This document shows, in pieces, positions 1-8,070 of a DNA stretch of 44,208 bases (the first letter of the stretch is position 1; the number at the start of each line of letters is the position of its first letter). A program made the translations under genes and the position numbers. The notes under the pieces are model-generated. The model had not been told where the DNA came from, made no database searches, and saw nothing but the letters and a program-made list of their open reading frames with translations. Source of the stretch: an uncultured Oscillospiraceae bacterium (GTDB lineage: Bacteria > Bacillota > Clostridia > Oscillospirales > Oscillospiraceae); the NCBI GenBank assembly GCA_944387055.1, contig CALXDL010000032.1, forward strand, positions 1 through 44,208. The letters run 5' to 3'.

Positions 1-233
1 CGCAAAAGCAGCAGCGGCTCGAAGTCGTCGTTTTCCAGCAGCACCTCCGCCGGGACCTTCAGCGCCCCGGCCAGCTTGCCCAGGATGGCAACGGAGGGGT
101 TGGCCTCCCCCCGCTCGATCTGGCCCAGCATGCTGCGGGACACGCCGGCCTCCGCCGCCAGCCGCTCCATGCTGAGCTTTTTGCTCTTGCGGATGCGCTT
201 GATGTTCTCCCCCACAGCCCGGGTCAGCTCCAT
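1..233 (-). CDS. XRE-family HTH transcriptional regulator (3' end cut by window edge)
   Basis: The reverse strand reads an open frame starting MELTRAVGENIKRIR and running off the left edge after about 77 codons. Residues 8-62 form a lambda-repressor type helix-turn-helix, with the recognition region VSRSMLGQIERGEANPS. In this family a short HTH is often followed by a cupin sensor domain. That part would lie outside the window, so the ligand is unknown. The ATG is preceded by a purine-rich GGAGAGG stretch and lies about 55 bases downstream of a near-consensus promoter at 289-317. An imperfect inverted repeat (ATCCG / CGGAT) sits between the -35 and -10 boxes, which suggests autoregulation (inference). 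The divergent neighbour is a small lipoprotein. Confidence 0.85.
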   Translation of the reverse strand, partial: MELTRAVGENIKRIRKSKKLSMERLAAEAGVSRSMLGQIERGEANPSVAILGKLAGALKVPAEVLLENDDFEPLLLL

Positions 234-288
234 GGTATCCCCGTCCTCTCCGGCCAAAATGGCCAGGATATTGTGCAATAGCTGTTCT

Positions 289-317
289 ATAGTATCCGGT
301 TTGTCGGATTTTGTCAA
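289..317 (-). promoter_or_regulatory. Promoter of the XRE regulator, with inverted repeat in the spacer
   Basis: On the minus strand, TTGACA (312-317), a 17-base spacer and TACTAT (289-294) form a near-consensus sigma-A promoter. The spacer holds ATCCG (294-298) and CGGAT (305-309) in inverted orientation. A bound repressor there would block RNA polymerase. This is a likely operator, by inference. Confidence 0.75.
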
Positions 318-362
318 GAGGGATGGGGCGAAACGGGGCCGCACCAGGCCCAAACGCTGTCC

Positions 363-391
363 TTGTAAAGGGCTGTCGGATATTATATAAT
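363..391 (+). promoter_or_regulatory. Promoter of the small lipoprotein gene
   Basis: TTGTAA (363-368), a 17-base spacer and a perfect TATAAT (386-391) face the lipoprotein start at 460. The spacer contains TGTCGGAT (374-381). The same octamer occurs at 302-309 in the divergent XRE promoter, so both promoters may share a regulator. Confidence 0.75.
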
Positions 392-459
392 AGAGCCGGA
401 GCATTTGGGTAAATTTTTATGGATACAAACAAGGGCATGTGCGCAAAGGAGGAATGATC

Positions 460-1062
460 GTGAAAAAGAGATGGTTCATGCTGTGTCTGGTCGGGGCAAT
501 TCTGCTGTGCGCCGGGTGCGGGAATGTGGAGACGTCCCCCGAAACACCGCCGGCTGACGAGACAGAAGAGGCATCCCCTCTGCCGGAAACAGAAGCTCCG
601 CCGTCCAGTGAGACACTGGAGCCCGTGGATGAGACAGACCGGGTGGAAGTCTACTCCGACGAAGAAATCACCATCACAGTGCCGGCGGCCTACGAGGACC
701 TGGTTCAGGTGGATTCGGTCGGCACGGACAACCTCTTTGTGGTAAGCGCGAACCTCTATTATGCGCCGGAGTATTCACAGGGAGAGCAGGGAGAGTTCAG
801 CGATTCGCCGTCCCTTTGCGGCGGCTGGATGCTGACGGTAGAATGGATGCCTGCCATGGCCGCCAGGGGGATGGAGCAGTCGGACAGCTTTTTCGCCACC
901 CGCTGGACTGGGGACGGGCAATCCATCTACTACGAGAACCGCCCCACAGCGGAGTACCTTGAAACCGCCTCCCCGGAGTTCCTGGCCGTGCTGGATTCCA
1001 TCCAGGTGGACTACGGCGATCTGAAGCCGGTCACAGAGGCGGACACGGCCCCCTACCAGTGA
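460..1062 (+). CDS. Small secreted lipoprotein, function unknown
   Basis: A 200-residue protein with a lipoprotein signal peptide: positively charged MKKR, a hydrophobic core, and CAGC as the lipobox with Cys about residue 19. A low-complexity linker rich in Glu, Pro and Thr (about residues 24-55) would lift the folded domain off the membrane. The rest (about 60-190) has no motif I recognise. I chose the GTG at 460 because AAAGGAGG at 445-452 is 7 bases upstream. The ATG at 454 is too close to it and the GTG at 439 lies upstream of it. It has its own promoter, and a bidirectional terminator lies downstream. Its divergence from an XRE regulator suggests that regulator may control it (inference). 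Confidence 0.75.
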   Translation: MKKRWFMLCLVGAILLCAGCGNVETSPETPPADETEEASPLPETEAPPSSETLEPVDETDRVEVYSDEEITITVPAAYEDLVQVDSVGTDNLFVVSANLYYAPEYSQGEQGEFSDSPSLCGGWMLTVEWMPAMAARGMEQSDSFFATRWTGDGQSIYYENRPTAEYLETASPEFLAVLDSIQVDYGDLKPVTEADTAPYQ

Positions 1063-1128
1063 GACGCCGCCTGACGCGATACACTTTGGCGAAAAGAGGG
1101 ATCCGAAAGAGCATGGATTGCCGGCAGT

Positions 1129-1165
1129 AAAAAGAGAGCGCCACAGCCGTGGCGCTCTCTCTTTT
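1129..1165. terminator. Bidirectional intrinsic terminator
   Basis: An 11-bp perfect stem (GAGAGCGCCAC at 1134-1144 with its complement at 1149-1159) and a 4-base loop is flanked by A-rich sequence on the left and TCTTTT on the right. It can end both the lipoprotein transcript (+) and the cysS transcript (-). Confidence 0.85.
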
Positions 1166-1175
1166 ACACGCTCTC

Positions 1176-2624
1176 TTACACTCTCTTCCAGCTTGCCCCG
1201 CCCTTGGTGTCGATGATCTCGATGCCCTGGGCCTTCAGCTCATCCCGGATGCGGTCCGCCTCGGCGAAGCTCTTGGCCTTCTTGGCCTCGTACCGCGCCA
1301 ACACCAGCGCGTCGATGGCCGGGTCGCCCTCGCCGGTGACGGTGTAGCCGCCCTCCGCCGAGGTGGTCTTGGCCTGGGCGGCCTCCGCCCAGCGGGCCGC
1401 CGCCTTCTCCAGCAGGGACAGGGACAGCACGCTGTCAAAGTCCCCGATGAGGGCCAGCTTGGCGGCATCGGAGATTTTGGCCTTCAGCACATCGAAGATG
1501 CAGGTGACGCCCATGGAGGTGTTCAGGTCATTGCCCATCTGCTGGCCGAACTTCTCCCGGTAGGGCTTCATGGCGGCTTCGTCCACCGCCCCGTCCTCCG
1601 GGTCCAGGGCCGCGATGCGGCCGATCAGCTTGCTGTAGGCCGCCGCCGCGTTGTCCAGGTTCTCCCAGGAGAACACCAGCGCCTTGCGGTAGTGGCTCTG
1701 GAGGCAGAAGTAGCGGTAGGCCAGGGGGTCGTACCCCTTCTCCTCCAGCAGGGAGACGGTGAGGAACTCGCCCTTGGACTTGGACATCTTGCCGTCCGTG
1801 GTGTTCAGGTGGTGGACGTGGAACCACTGGGGGCACCAGGGATGGCCCAGGTAGCTCTCGCTCTGGGCGATCTCATTGGTGTGATGGGGGAAGGCGTTAT
1901 CGACGCCGCCGCAGTGGAGGTCCAGGTGCTCCCCGTTGTACTTCAACGAGATGCCGGAGCATTCGATGTGCCATCCGGGATAGCCCACGCCCCAGGGAGA
2001 GTCCCATTTCAGGGCCTGGTCCTCGAACTTGCTCTTGGTGAACCAGAGGACGAAGTCGTTCTTGTTGCGCTTGTTGACGTCTTCCTCCACGCCCTCGCGC
2101 ACGCCCACGGCCAGATCCTCCTCGTCGTGGTCATTGAAGACATAGTAGCGCTCCAGCTTCGAGGTGTCGAAATACACGTTCCCGCCGGCGAAATAGGCGT
2201 ATCCCTTCTCTTCCAGCCCCTGGACGATCTTGATATATTCGTCGATGCAGCCAGTGGCGGGCTGGACCACGTCGGGGGTCTTGATGTTCAGCTTGGCGCA
2301 GTCGGAGAAGAAGGCGTCGGTGTAGAACTTCGCGATCTCCATGACGGTCTTGTGCTCCCGCTTGGCGCCCTTGAGCATCTTGTCCTCGCCCTCGTCGGCG
2401 TCGGAGGTCAGGTGGCCCACGTCGGTGATGTTCATGACCCGGTGGACATCATAGCCCGCCCAGCGGAGGTACTTCTCCAGCACGTCCTCCATGATATAGC
2501 TGCGCAGATTGCCGATGTGGGCAAAATGGTAGACCGTGGGGCCGCAGGTGTACATCTCCACATGGCCGGGGGTGTGCGTGCGGAACTCCTCTTTTTTATG
2601 GGTCGCAGAATTGTATAGATACAT
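1176..2624 (-). CDS. cysS: Cysteinyl-tRNA synthetase
   Basis: A cytoplasmic class I aminoacyl-tRNA synthetase that joins cysteine to tRNA-Cys using ATP. The 482 residues match the family's usual length. Visible signatures are the HIGH-type motif HIGN at 36-39, KMSKS at 279-283, and the zinc-site ligands Cys27, Cys222, His247 and Glu251 that select cysteine thiol. The C-terminal part (about 300-482) is the expected helical anticodon-binding region. The ATG has an AAAGGA box about 12 bases upstream. The gene is monocistronic, with a cysteine T-box leader at 2773-3035 and a terminator at 1129-1165. Its expression should therefore rise when tRNA-Cys is uncharged. Confidence 0.98.
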   Translation of the reverse strand: MYLYNSATHKKEEFRTHTPGHVEMYTCGPTVYHFAHIGNLRSYIMEDVLEKYLRWAGYDVHRVMNITDVGHLTSDADEGEDKMLKGAKREHKTVMEIAKFYTDAFFSDCAKLNIKTPDVVQPATGCIDEYIKIVQGLEEKGYAYFAGGNVYFDTSKLERYYVFNDHDEEDLAVGVREGVEEDVNKRNKNDFVLWFTKSKFEDQALKWDSPWGVGYPGWHIECSGISLKYNGEHLDLHCGGVDNAFPHHTNEIAQSESYLGHPWCPQWFHVHHLNTTDGKMSKSKGEFLTVSLLEEKGYDPLAYRYFCLQSHYRKALVFSWENLDNAAAAYSKLIGRIAALDPEDGAVDEAAMKPYREKFGQQMGNDLNTSMGVTCIFDVLKAKISDAAKLALIGDFDSVLSLSLLEKAAARWAEAAQAKTTSAEGGYTVTGEGDPAIDALVLARYEAKKAKSFAEADRIRDELKAQGIEIIDTKGGASWKRV

Positions 2625-2772
2625 GCTCGAACAGTCCTTTCTTTGGTGTCGTTTTCTCGGTCTGTGCGTCTTGTGCCGTCTTCAAGTCTCATCGCGGTCA
2701 AAGGCGGGCGTCATCCCATCTTATCCAGTCTCTCCCGCGCACATGCCGCTTTTTTGGGGGAGCCGCGCAGAT

Positions 2773-3035
2773 AGAAAAAACACCTCCCATATCCGATTCA
2801 GTCGGATACAAGAGGCGTACGATGACGCGGTCCCACTCTTGCGCTTCTCTCATGCCGGCCAGACAGCCGGACAGCCGATAACGGCGGCCACACCGGGGGC
2901 CATTACGCCCCGCGCTCCCGGACGCACTTCACGATCTCCGCCGTAGGCACGCTTGCAGCCGGTGACATGCCCTCTCTGTCCTTTGGTCGGATCGTTACTC
3001 TTCCCGTTCTTCGCGCGATCGATACTGCTATGATG
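2773..3035 (-). promoter_or_regulatory. T-box riboswitch, cysteine specific, upstream of cysS
   Basis: On the minus strand the leader shows the T-box order. A Stem I region begins near 3030 and carries AGAGA-like and distal-loop sequences. The specifier region contains GTGAAGTGCG, in which TGC is a Cys codon. The antiterminator sequence AGTGGGACCGCG spans 2826-2837. It is followed by a terminator stem at 2781-2819 (TATCCGA pairs with TCGGATA) and a T6 run at 2775-2780. By family knowledge, uncharged tRNA-Cys pairs with the specifier and the TGGN bulge and stabilises antitermination. The bulge reads TGGG, so pairing to the usual U discriminator of tRNA-Cys would be a G-U wobble. Confidence 0.9.
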
Positions 3036-3036
3036 C

Positions 3037-3065
3037 ATCTTATCAGGATCCGTCCGGTGTGTCAA
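3037..3065 (-). promoter_or_regulatory. Promoter of the cysS T-box transcript
   Basis: A perfect TTGACA (3060-3065), 17-base spacer and TAAGAT (3037-3042) on the minus strand place the transcript start at the beginning of the T-box Stem I. Confidence 0.85.
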
Positions 3066-3143
3066 GGGGGGAGCCGCATCCTTCCCTTTTTAAGGGGGTA
3101 GTGGATTATCGATCCAATGCAAATGAAATTTTCCATCAGTTTG

Positions 3144-3178
3144 AAAAAGAGCTGCTCCCAGAAGTGGGAGCAGCTCTT
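3144..3178 (-). terminator. Intrinsic terminator of the stalk-domain gene
   Basis: A 14-bp perfect stem (AAGAGCTGCTCCCA at 3147-3160 with 3165-3178) has a four-base loop. On the minus strand it is followed by TTTTTC, just beyond the stop codon at 3211. Confidence 0.85.
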
Positions 3179-3210
3179 GATCTTTCTGGTGACGCTCCAC
3201 TCGGCAACGA

Positions 3211-3705
3211 TCATTCTTGATATTGTTGGGCAAGCTCACTCTTACTCGGAGCGATCGTGATAGCAGCACCTTCGATCGCTGTATCGTTGAAGAATTCCTG
3301 GAAAAATTCAAGCGGCACATAGGTGTAACCATCGTGGATCACGGTCGGGACAGCATTTTCGATCTCACGGCTCATGTTTATTACTTGCAGTTTACCTTCG
3401 AAAACTACAGTAGCTGCTCCGTTAATCAAAGTGGCTTTCTGGATATAATCATCATCGATCGTGATCTCCCCAGTTTCAGGATCCCAACTGACTGTGTAGC
3501 CCAATGCCTCTCCGATTTTGCGGAGAGGCACCATTATGGTATCGTCCTCTTTATATGGAGTGAGCGGCAGATCGCTTAGATCCAATGGCTGGTCATTTAC
3601 AATGATCGTATATGCTTCATTTTGGATGTCTCCCGTCGCAAAAGCAGGGACATAAAACAAAAGGAGGCTCATTAGAGCCAAAACGCTTGCCAAAAATTTT
3701 TTCAT
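3211..3705 (-). CDS. Secreted copper-amine-oxidase-N-type stalk domain protein
   Basis: A 164-residue protein with a Sec signal peptide: MKK, a hydrophobic stretch, and a likely cleavage site after AFA near residue 23. The mature part resembles the stalk domain (copper amine oxidase N-terminal-like) common in Clostridia surface proteins. It has paired beta units such as DTIMVPLRKIGEALGYTVSW and YTYVPLEFFQEFF. No catalytic domain follows, so it probably acts as a small exported binding or structural module. The ATG is preceded by AAGGGGG about 9 bases upstream. It stands alone between the cysS promoter and an A+T-rich intergenic stretch. The domain call is firm; the role is unknown. Confidence 0.85.
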   Translation of the reverse strand: MKKFLASVLALMSLLLFYVPAFATGDIQNEAYTIIVNDQPLDLSDLPLTPYKEDDTIMVPLRKIGEALGYTVSWDPETGEITIDDDYIQKATLINGAATVVFEGKLQVINMSREIENAVPTVIHDGYTYVPLEFFQEFFNDTAIEGAAITIAPSKSELAQQYQE

Positions 3706-4024
3706 CCTAAATGCCCCCTTGTTGGATCGACTTGGGAAAATAGCTATTTTGTCTAGACGCTAAAACTTCAGAAAGCTCCACATAAATTTTCTGTTTTACC
3801 TGTTTTATTTGAATATACTCTCCCAGGAACGCCAGATCGGATCAGGACATCGTAACTAAGGTCCCATTTATATAGACATAAAATCTCTCTCATGCTTTTT
3901 TCCATTATAATGTACAGAAATTTTCTTTACAAGGTACTGCAAGTAACCAAAGTCATCTTGGGCCAAATATTTATTTGATATTACAAAAACACACGTAATC
4001 ATGTATGCAGATCGACTGATAATG
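3706..4024. other. A+T-rich intergenic stretch
   Basis: This stretch upstream of the stalk-domain gene must hold its promoter, but I cannot pick a convincing -35/-10 pair. A 69-codon minus frame (3868-4077) begins inside the hairpin at 4025-4071, lacks a ribosome binding site and resembles nothing I know, so I do not call it a gene. Confidence 0.4.
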
Positions 4025-4071
4025 CAAAACAGCCACAAGCACGAGGCAGATTGCCTTTTGCTTGTGGCTGT
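4025..4071 (-). terminator. Long hairpin, probable terminator on the minus strand
   Basis: A 13-bp perfect stem pairs ACAGCCACAAGCA (4029-4041) with 4059-4071. Its loop can fold further (GGCA / TGCC). On the minus strand the stem runs into TTTTGC, which favours termination of a leftward transcript. No gene is recognisable immediately upstream on that strand, so the transcript it would end is unknown. Confidence 0.5.
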
Positions 4072-4077
4072 TCTCAT

Positions 4078-4944
4078 CTTCAGACACGCTATTTGATGAA
4101 ACCGACCGAGTTCAGGCCATCACTACTTATCTCGAAAAGAGACTCGCATCCTTCCGGCGCTTGGGATGGGACAGGATGATCGATCTTGGGGACGATGTCC
4201 AAACGACGGGGATGACCTGGAGCGCGCAGCAGGCCCTGAGCCACAAAGGGAAGGACCGCAGCATGATCGGATCCTGACAGATGGAGGATAGATAATCGAA
4301 TCCCCGGTCAGCATCGGGGCGTCTGTACAGAAGAGTCGACGCTCCTGCAAAGAATATCACCGAACACTGCAGGAGTCGCCGCCCTTCCAAGCGGAAGGCT
4401 GATAGAGCATATATCGACACTATCATGGTATCTATCGGTTCGCGTGACCATTCCCGCCTCTATATGAGGTGCCGCGGTATATATCCATGCAACGGAGCTT
4501 CCCGTTCGTCAAGAGCGCGGGATCTGGAACGAGCAGCGTGTCCATAGGGCCGACAGATGTTCGGGCCGCATGCTGCTAGTCCATATCGAAGCAGGGACGT
4601 CCCCCTCGAACAGACCAGCGGGCTTTTGACAAGGCGATGCCAAGCGGGAAGACGGTGTCAGGACAGGTCTGGCCCCTCAGAGCCCTGCGAACGATGCGCA
4701 AGTGCGGTCCTGGAACACAAAACGACTATCCAGCGGATCGTTCCAGGAAGATACGACTGGCAAGGCAGCTCCTTTTCCCTTCGGGATATGACGGTCCGGG
4801 AATTTGGCAAACGCTCGCCTGGATCGGCCGGCTGGTGCCGGCACGCTCTTTGAACGAAGGGCCTCCTCTCCAGATCCATCCGGTGCGCTGGCATAGCCGC
4901 CCAGAAAAGCGCCATGATAAGCGCAGGAAAGGATGGTGGCAGAT
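4078..4944. other. About 870 bases without a recognisable gene
   Basis: Several overlapping frames of 60-120 codons exist on both strands, but none has a plausible start, hydrophobic pattern or familiar motif. Short perfect hairpins cluster at about 4290-4410, for example CCTTCC-AAGC-GGAAGG and CTCCTGCA with TGCAGGAG. This could be a decayed gene, a long untranslated region or an unrecognised structured RNA. A leftward terminator-like hairpin closes its left end. Confidence 0.4.
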
Positions 4945-5808
4945 ATGGACATGCGGCATCACAGATGGCGCTGGGCCGTCATCTTTTTGTCGGCCCTGAT
5001 GGTCCATCTGTTCCTCCAGGGTCCGTGGGCCCATCGCTCCGGCACTTTCGTCTCTGCCGGACCGCCAGCTGCGCTCTCATCCCTCCTCGCACAGCAGGCG
5101 CTCTCTCCCCAGGACTATGACACGCTGTTTTTGGAGACGGGCCTGTCCCCTTGGGCAGTCGATCACCTGCTGTCCCAGGGCGCGGATGGTGCCGCCCAGA
5201 TCTTGGCGGCCCAGCAGGCACTCCGTGCGCCGGAGCCGGTCACCTGCACCTCACTGATCGCCGGACGCATCACCTGTGAGGAGCTGTCAGCCGGGCCCGG
5301 CGCACCGCTGGCGCCGTTGACGCCCGGCGATCTGCTGGTGACCTTTTCCACCCACACGGCAGGTTGGCGCCATGGCCACGCCGGACTCGTGATGGAGGAT
5401 GGTGACGTCCTGGAGGCCTCCCACCCAGGCGCTGTCAGCGGCCTGCGCCCAGCCTCCCGCTGGAGACGATACGCCAGTTTTTTGGTGCTGCGCGTCCGGG
5501 ACGCGGGGCCGGAGGCGCGCGGCCAAGCCGTGCAGTTCGCCCAAGCACATCTGGAACAGCTCCCGTATGGCCTGCTCTGCGGCCTATGGAGCGCAGACGG
5601 AGAGGGACTGCCCCATCGTGTGCACTGCGCCTATCTCCCTTGGCGGGCCTGGGCCGCGTGCGGCTATGATCTGGACGGGGACGGCGGCATATCGGTCACT
5701 GTGGCCGATCTTACCGCAAGTCCCCTCTTAGAAGTGGTGCAGGTCGCTGGGATGGATCCAGCTCCTTTCCTCTCCCGGGCCGCCGGGCGCGGACAGATCT
5801 CGTCCTGA
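4945..5808 (+). CDS. Exported permuted papain-fold (NlpC/P60, YiiX-like) protein
   Basis: About 287 residues with an N-terminal hydrophobic segment (about 10-25) that can act as signal peptide or anchor. The centre reads GDLLVTF...HGHAGLVMEDGDVLEASHPG, a beta-hairpin with a histidine in a GHAGLV context. Further on is VHCAYLPWRAW with a candidate nucleophilic cysteine. His-before-Cys order is typical of circularly permuted NlpC/P60-like (YaeF/YiiX) enzymes, which act on amide or ester bonds in cell wall or lipid substrates. Near the C-terminus is DLDGDGGISVTV, like an EF-hand calcium loop. Three ATGs (4933, 4945, 4951) are possible; 4945 has the better spacing from GGAAAGG. No promoter is obvious. 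The substrate is unknown. Confidence 0.65.
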   Translation: MDMRHHRWRWAVIFLSALMVHLFLQGPWAHRSGTFVSAGPPAALSSLLAQQALSPQDYDTLFLETGLSPWAVDHLLSQGADGAAQILAAQQALRAPEPVTCTSLIAGRITCEELSAGPGAPLAPLTPGDLLVTFSTHTAGWRHGHAGLVMEDGDVLEASHPGAVSGLRPASRWRRYASFLVLRVRDAGPEARGQAVQFAQAHLEQLPYGLLCGLWSADGEGLPHRVHCAYLPWRAWAACGYDLDGDGGISVTVADLTASPLLEVVQVAGMDPAPFLSRAAGRGQISS

Positions 5809-5826
5809 TCGCTCCAGCGCCGTCAG

Positions 5827-5860
5827 GAAAACAGGACGGCCGTCCCTTTCGGGGCGGCCG
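5827..5860 (-). terminator. Intrinsic terminator after pgsA
   Basis: On the minus strand CGGCCGCCCC-GAAA-GGGACGGCCG forms a stem of nine or ten pairs. It is followed by a T-rich TCCTGTTTTCC, about 30 bases past the pgsA stop. Confidence 0.75.
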
Positions 5861-5890
5861 CGATCGTCCACTGCGAGCGGATATCCTTGG

Positions 5891-6412
5891 TCAAAAGGAC
5901 TGGATGATGTCCCGGTTCTTCACGAAATACTCCACGCCGGACCACAGCGTCGTCACTACGATCGCCCCCACGCACACCGCCGTCAGCACCGGTGGGATCG
6001 GCAGGAACATCAGTACGACGCATACCATCGTCGTCGCCGTCTTGACCTTTCCGGACCAGCCGGCGGCGATGACCCGCCCCTTGTCGCTGGCGATCATCCG
6101 CAGGCCGCTGACGGCGAATTCCCGGCACACCACGATCAACAGTGCCCAAGCCGGCATCTGTCCGATCTCCACGAACCACAGCATCGCAGCGGTGACCAGC
6201 ATCTTATCGGCCAGCGGATCGGCGAACTTGCCGAAATCCGTCACAAGTCCCCTGGCCCGGGCGATCTTGCCGTCCAGCAGATCGGTCAGGCTGGCTATGA
6301 TGAAGATGGCCAACGCCACATAAGTGGAGCCAGGGAATCCCCAATAGAGCACCACCATAAAGACAGGAATCAAGATAATGCGTAAAAGGGTCAATTTATT
6401 CGGCAGATTCAT
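5891..6412 (-). CDS. pgsA: CDP-diacylglycerol--glycerol-3-phosphate 3-phosphatidyltransferase
   Basis: Makes phosphatidylglycerophosphate from CDP-diacylglycerol and glycerol-3-phosphate, the committed step to phosphatidylglycerol, in the cytoplasmic membrane. The 173 residues fit the family. The CDP-alcohol phosphotransferase signature is complete: D44, D47-G48, A51-R52, G61, D65 and D69, with the spacing D-x2-D-G-x2-A-R-x8-G-x3-D-x3-D. Several hydrophobic segments surround it. The ATG follows AAGGAG by 7 bases. It is the last gene of the minus-strand run after rimO (gap of 101 bases), a common pairing in Firmicutes, and ends at the terminator at 5827-5860. Confidence 0.95.
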   Translation of the reverse strand: MNLPNKLTLLRIILIPVFMVVLYWGFPGSTYVALAIFIIASLTDLLDGKIARARGLVTDFGKFADPLADKMLVTAAMLWFVEIGQMPAWALLIVVCREFAVSGLRMIASDKGRVIAAGWSGKVKTATTMVCVVLMFLPIPPVLTAVCVGAIVVTTLWSGVEYFVKNRDIIQSF

Positions 6413-6513
6413 TCCAGTTCTCCTTCCTCTCCCAGAGGCTGGGACAGCTCCGTCCCATATGGCCCGCCCAGACGCTCCGGGGCCGGACGTTCTATGTCAG
6501 GGTCGTCGGGCTC

Positions 6514-7845
6514 TCATCCCTCCACCAGCTCGCCTGTCAGCTCGCCGTCCATGGTCCCGGTGAGCCGGACTGTCACGAAGGTGCCGGGGGCGATCTCCTG
6601 GTCCGCGGTGAAATAGATCCGTCCGTCGATGTCGGGAGATTCTGCATAGCTGCGGCCAAAGAACATCTGCGCCTGTCCATCGAACCCTTCGCAGAGGACT
6701 TCTCGTGCCGCCCCCAGGATAGAGGCATTGTATGCGTCGATGATGTCCGACTGCACGTCCACCACCAGTTCCGCACGCCGCCGGGCCTCCTCCATTTCCA
6801 CATGGTCCATCTGGGCGGCTCGCGTACCCTCCTCAGGTGAGAAGGGGAACACGCCCGCCCGCTCGATGCGCGCCTCCCGCAGGAAGGCGCACAGCTCCTC
6901 CAGCTCGGCCTCGCCTTCGCCGGGCAGTCCGGTGATGAGGCTGGTCCGCAGCACCAGACCGGGGATCCGTTCCCGGAGCTTGGAGAACAGCGCCTGCAGC
7001 TCCGCCTTGGTGTCCCGGCGGTTCATGGCCCGGAGGATCCCATCGTTGCAATGCTGGATGGGGATATCCAGATAAGGCAGGATCTTGGCTTCCTGGGCGA
7101 TGGTGTCGATCAGCTCATCTGTGATCTCGTCCGGATATAGATAATGGAGGCGGATCCAGTGGAAGTCCAGCTTGCACAGCGCACGCAGGAGCTTGGCCAG
7201 CTGATGCTCTCCATCCAGGTCCGTACCGTAACGGGTGATGTCCTGGGCGATGACCAGGAGCTCCTGCACACCAGCGGCGCTGAGTTCGGCCGCCTCCTCC
7301 AGCAGCTCGTCCATAGGGCGGCTGCGGTACCGTCCCCTGAGGGAGGGGATCACGCAATACGCACAGTGATTGTCGCACCCTTCAGCGATTCGAAGGTAGG
7401 CGTACCAAGGCGGGGTGGAGAGGATCCGGGGGCCGCTTTGATCAGCTGTGTGGATATTTCCCAAATGGCAGGGCCGCACACCGCCCTCGCCCATCACCTC
7501 ATCGATGGCTGCAGCGATGTCGCCATAACTGCCCGTCCCGAGGAGTCCATCCACCTCCGGCAGTTCCTGGAGCACATCGCCCTTATAACGCTGCGCCATA
7601 CAGCCGGTGACCAGGATCTTCTTCACTTTCCCGGCCTTTTTCAGTTCTGCCATCTCCAGGATGTTCTCGATCGCCTCCTCACAGGCGGAGGCCAGGAAGC
7701 CGCAGGTGTTCACCACCACTACGTCCGCGCCCTCCGGCTCTGTCTGGATGGTATGGCCCGCCGCTTGGACGGCAGCCATCATCTGCTCGCAGTTCACCTG
7801 GTTCTTGGCACAGCCCAGGGAGATGAATGATATGATATGCTGCAA
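6514..7845 (-). CDS. rimO: Ribosomal protein S12 methylthiotransferase
   Basis: A radical-SAM enzyme that adds a methylthio group to an aspartate of ribosomal protein S12. Domains in order: an N-terminal UPF0004 domain with three cysteines for the auxiliary cluster (FISLGCAKN, NTCGF, VTGCMAQ), a radical-SAM core with CDNHCAYC near residue 155, and a C-terminal TRAM RNA-binding domain (about 375-443). SLGCAKNQV separates RimO from MiaB, which has different neighbours of these cysteines. The start is TTG at 7843-7845, because GGAGGG lies 7 bases upstream and the protein then begins MQHIISFISLGC, as expected. An in-frame TTG at 7858 overlaps the binding site and is less likely. Confidence 0.95.
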   Translation of the reverse strand: MQHIISFISLGCAKNQVNCEQMMAAVQAAGHTIQTEPEGADVVVVNTCGFLASACEEAIENILEMAELKKAGKVKKILVTGCMAQRYKGDVLQELPEVDGLLGTGSYGDIAAAIDEVMGEGGVRPCHLGNIHTADQSGPRILSTPPWYAYLRIAEGCDNHCAYCVIPSLRGRYRSRPMDELLEEAAELSAAGVQELLVIAQDITRYGTDLDGEHQLAKLLRALCKLDFHWIRLHYLYPDEITDELIDTIAQEAKILPYLDIPIQHCNDGILRAMNRRDTKAELQALFSKLRERIPGLVLRTSLITGLPGEGEAELEELCAFLREARIERAGVFPFSPEEGTRAAQMDHVEMEEARRRAELVVDVQSDIIDAYNASILGAAREVLCEGFDGQAQMFFGRSYAESPDIDGRIYFTADQEIAPGTFVTVRLTGTMDGELTGELVEG

Positions 7846-7866
7846 GATTGTTCCCTCCAAATCGGA

Positions 7867-8013
7867 TCAGATAGTCTCCTCGTAGAAAAGCCGCTGCACG
7901 GGAGCGTCCTCCCTGTGCCGCACCTCGTATGTACGCAGCCGCCGCATCTCGTGGAAGCTATGATCGCACTGGCGGCCATAGGGGCGCTGTCTCGCTCGAG
8001 AAGGGCGGCGCAT
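7867..8013 (-). CDS. Possible 48-residue protein between recX and rimO
   Basis: An open frame on the minus strand begins MRRPSRARQRPYGRQ and ends QRLFYEETI. It fills most of the 225-base gap between recX and rimO, just upstream of the rimO ribosome binding site. It is rich in Arg and His and has no motif I know. The ATG has no clear Shine-Dalgarno sequence, and an in-frame stop lies 10 codons upstream. It may be a small basic protein or chance. Conservation at this locus in related genomes would decide. Confidence 0.25.
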   Translation of the reverse strand: MRRPSRARQRPYGRQCDHSFHEMRRLRTYEVRHREDAPVQRLFYEETI

Positions 8014-8070
8014 CAGGTATGCAGCCGCTCTGCTGCCGTCTCAACGCGGCCGGACGGCCCTCTTCTGTCC

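Noticed and set aside
1149..2618. Long plus-strand open frame opposite cysS
   Set aside because: A mirror of the cysS coding strand caused by GC-rich codon use. It has no sensible protein pattern or ribosome binding site.
3868..4077. 69-codon minus-strand frame starting in the hairpin
   Set aside because: No ribosome binding site, and the start lies within a terminator-like stem.
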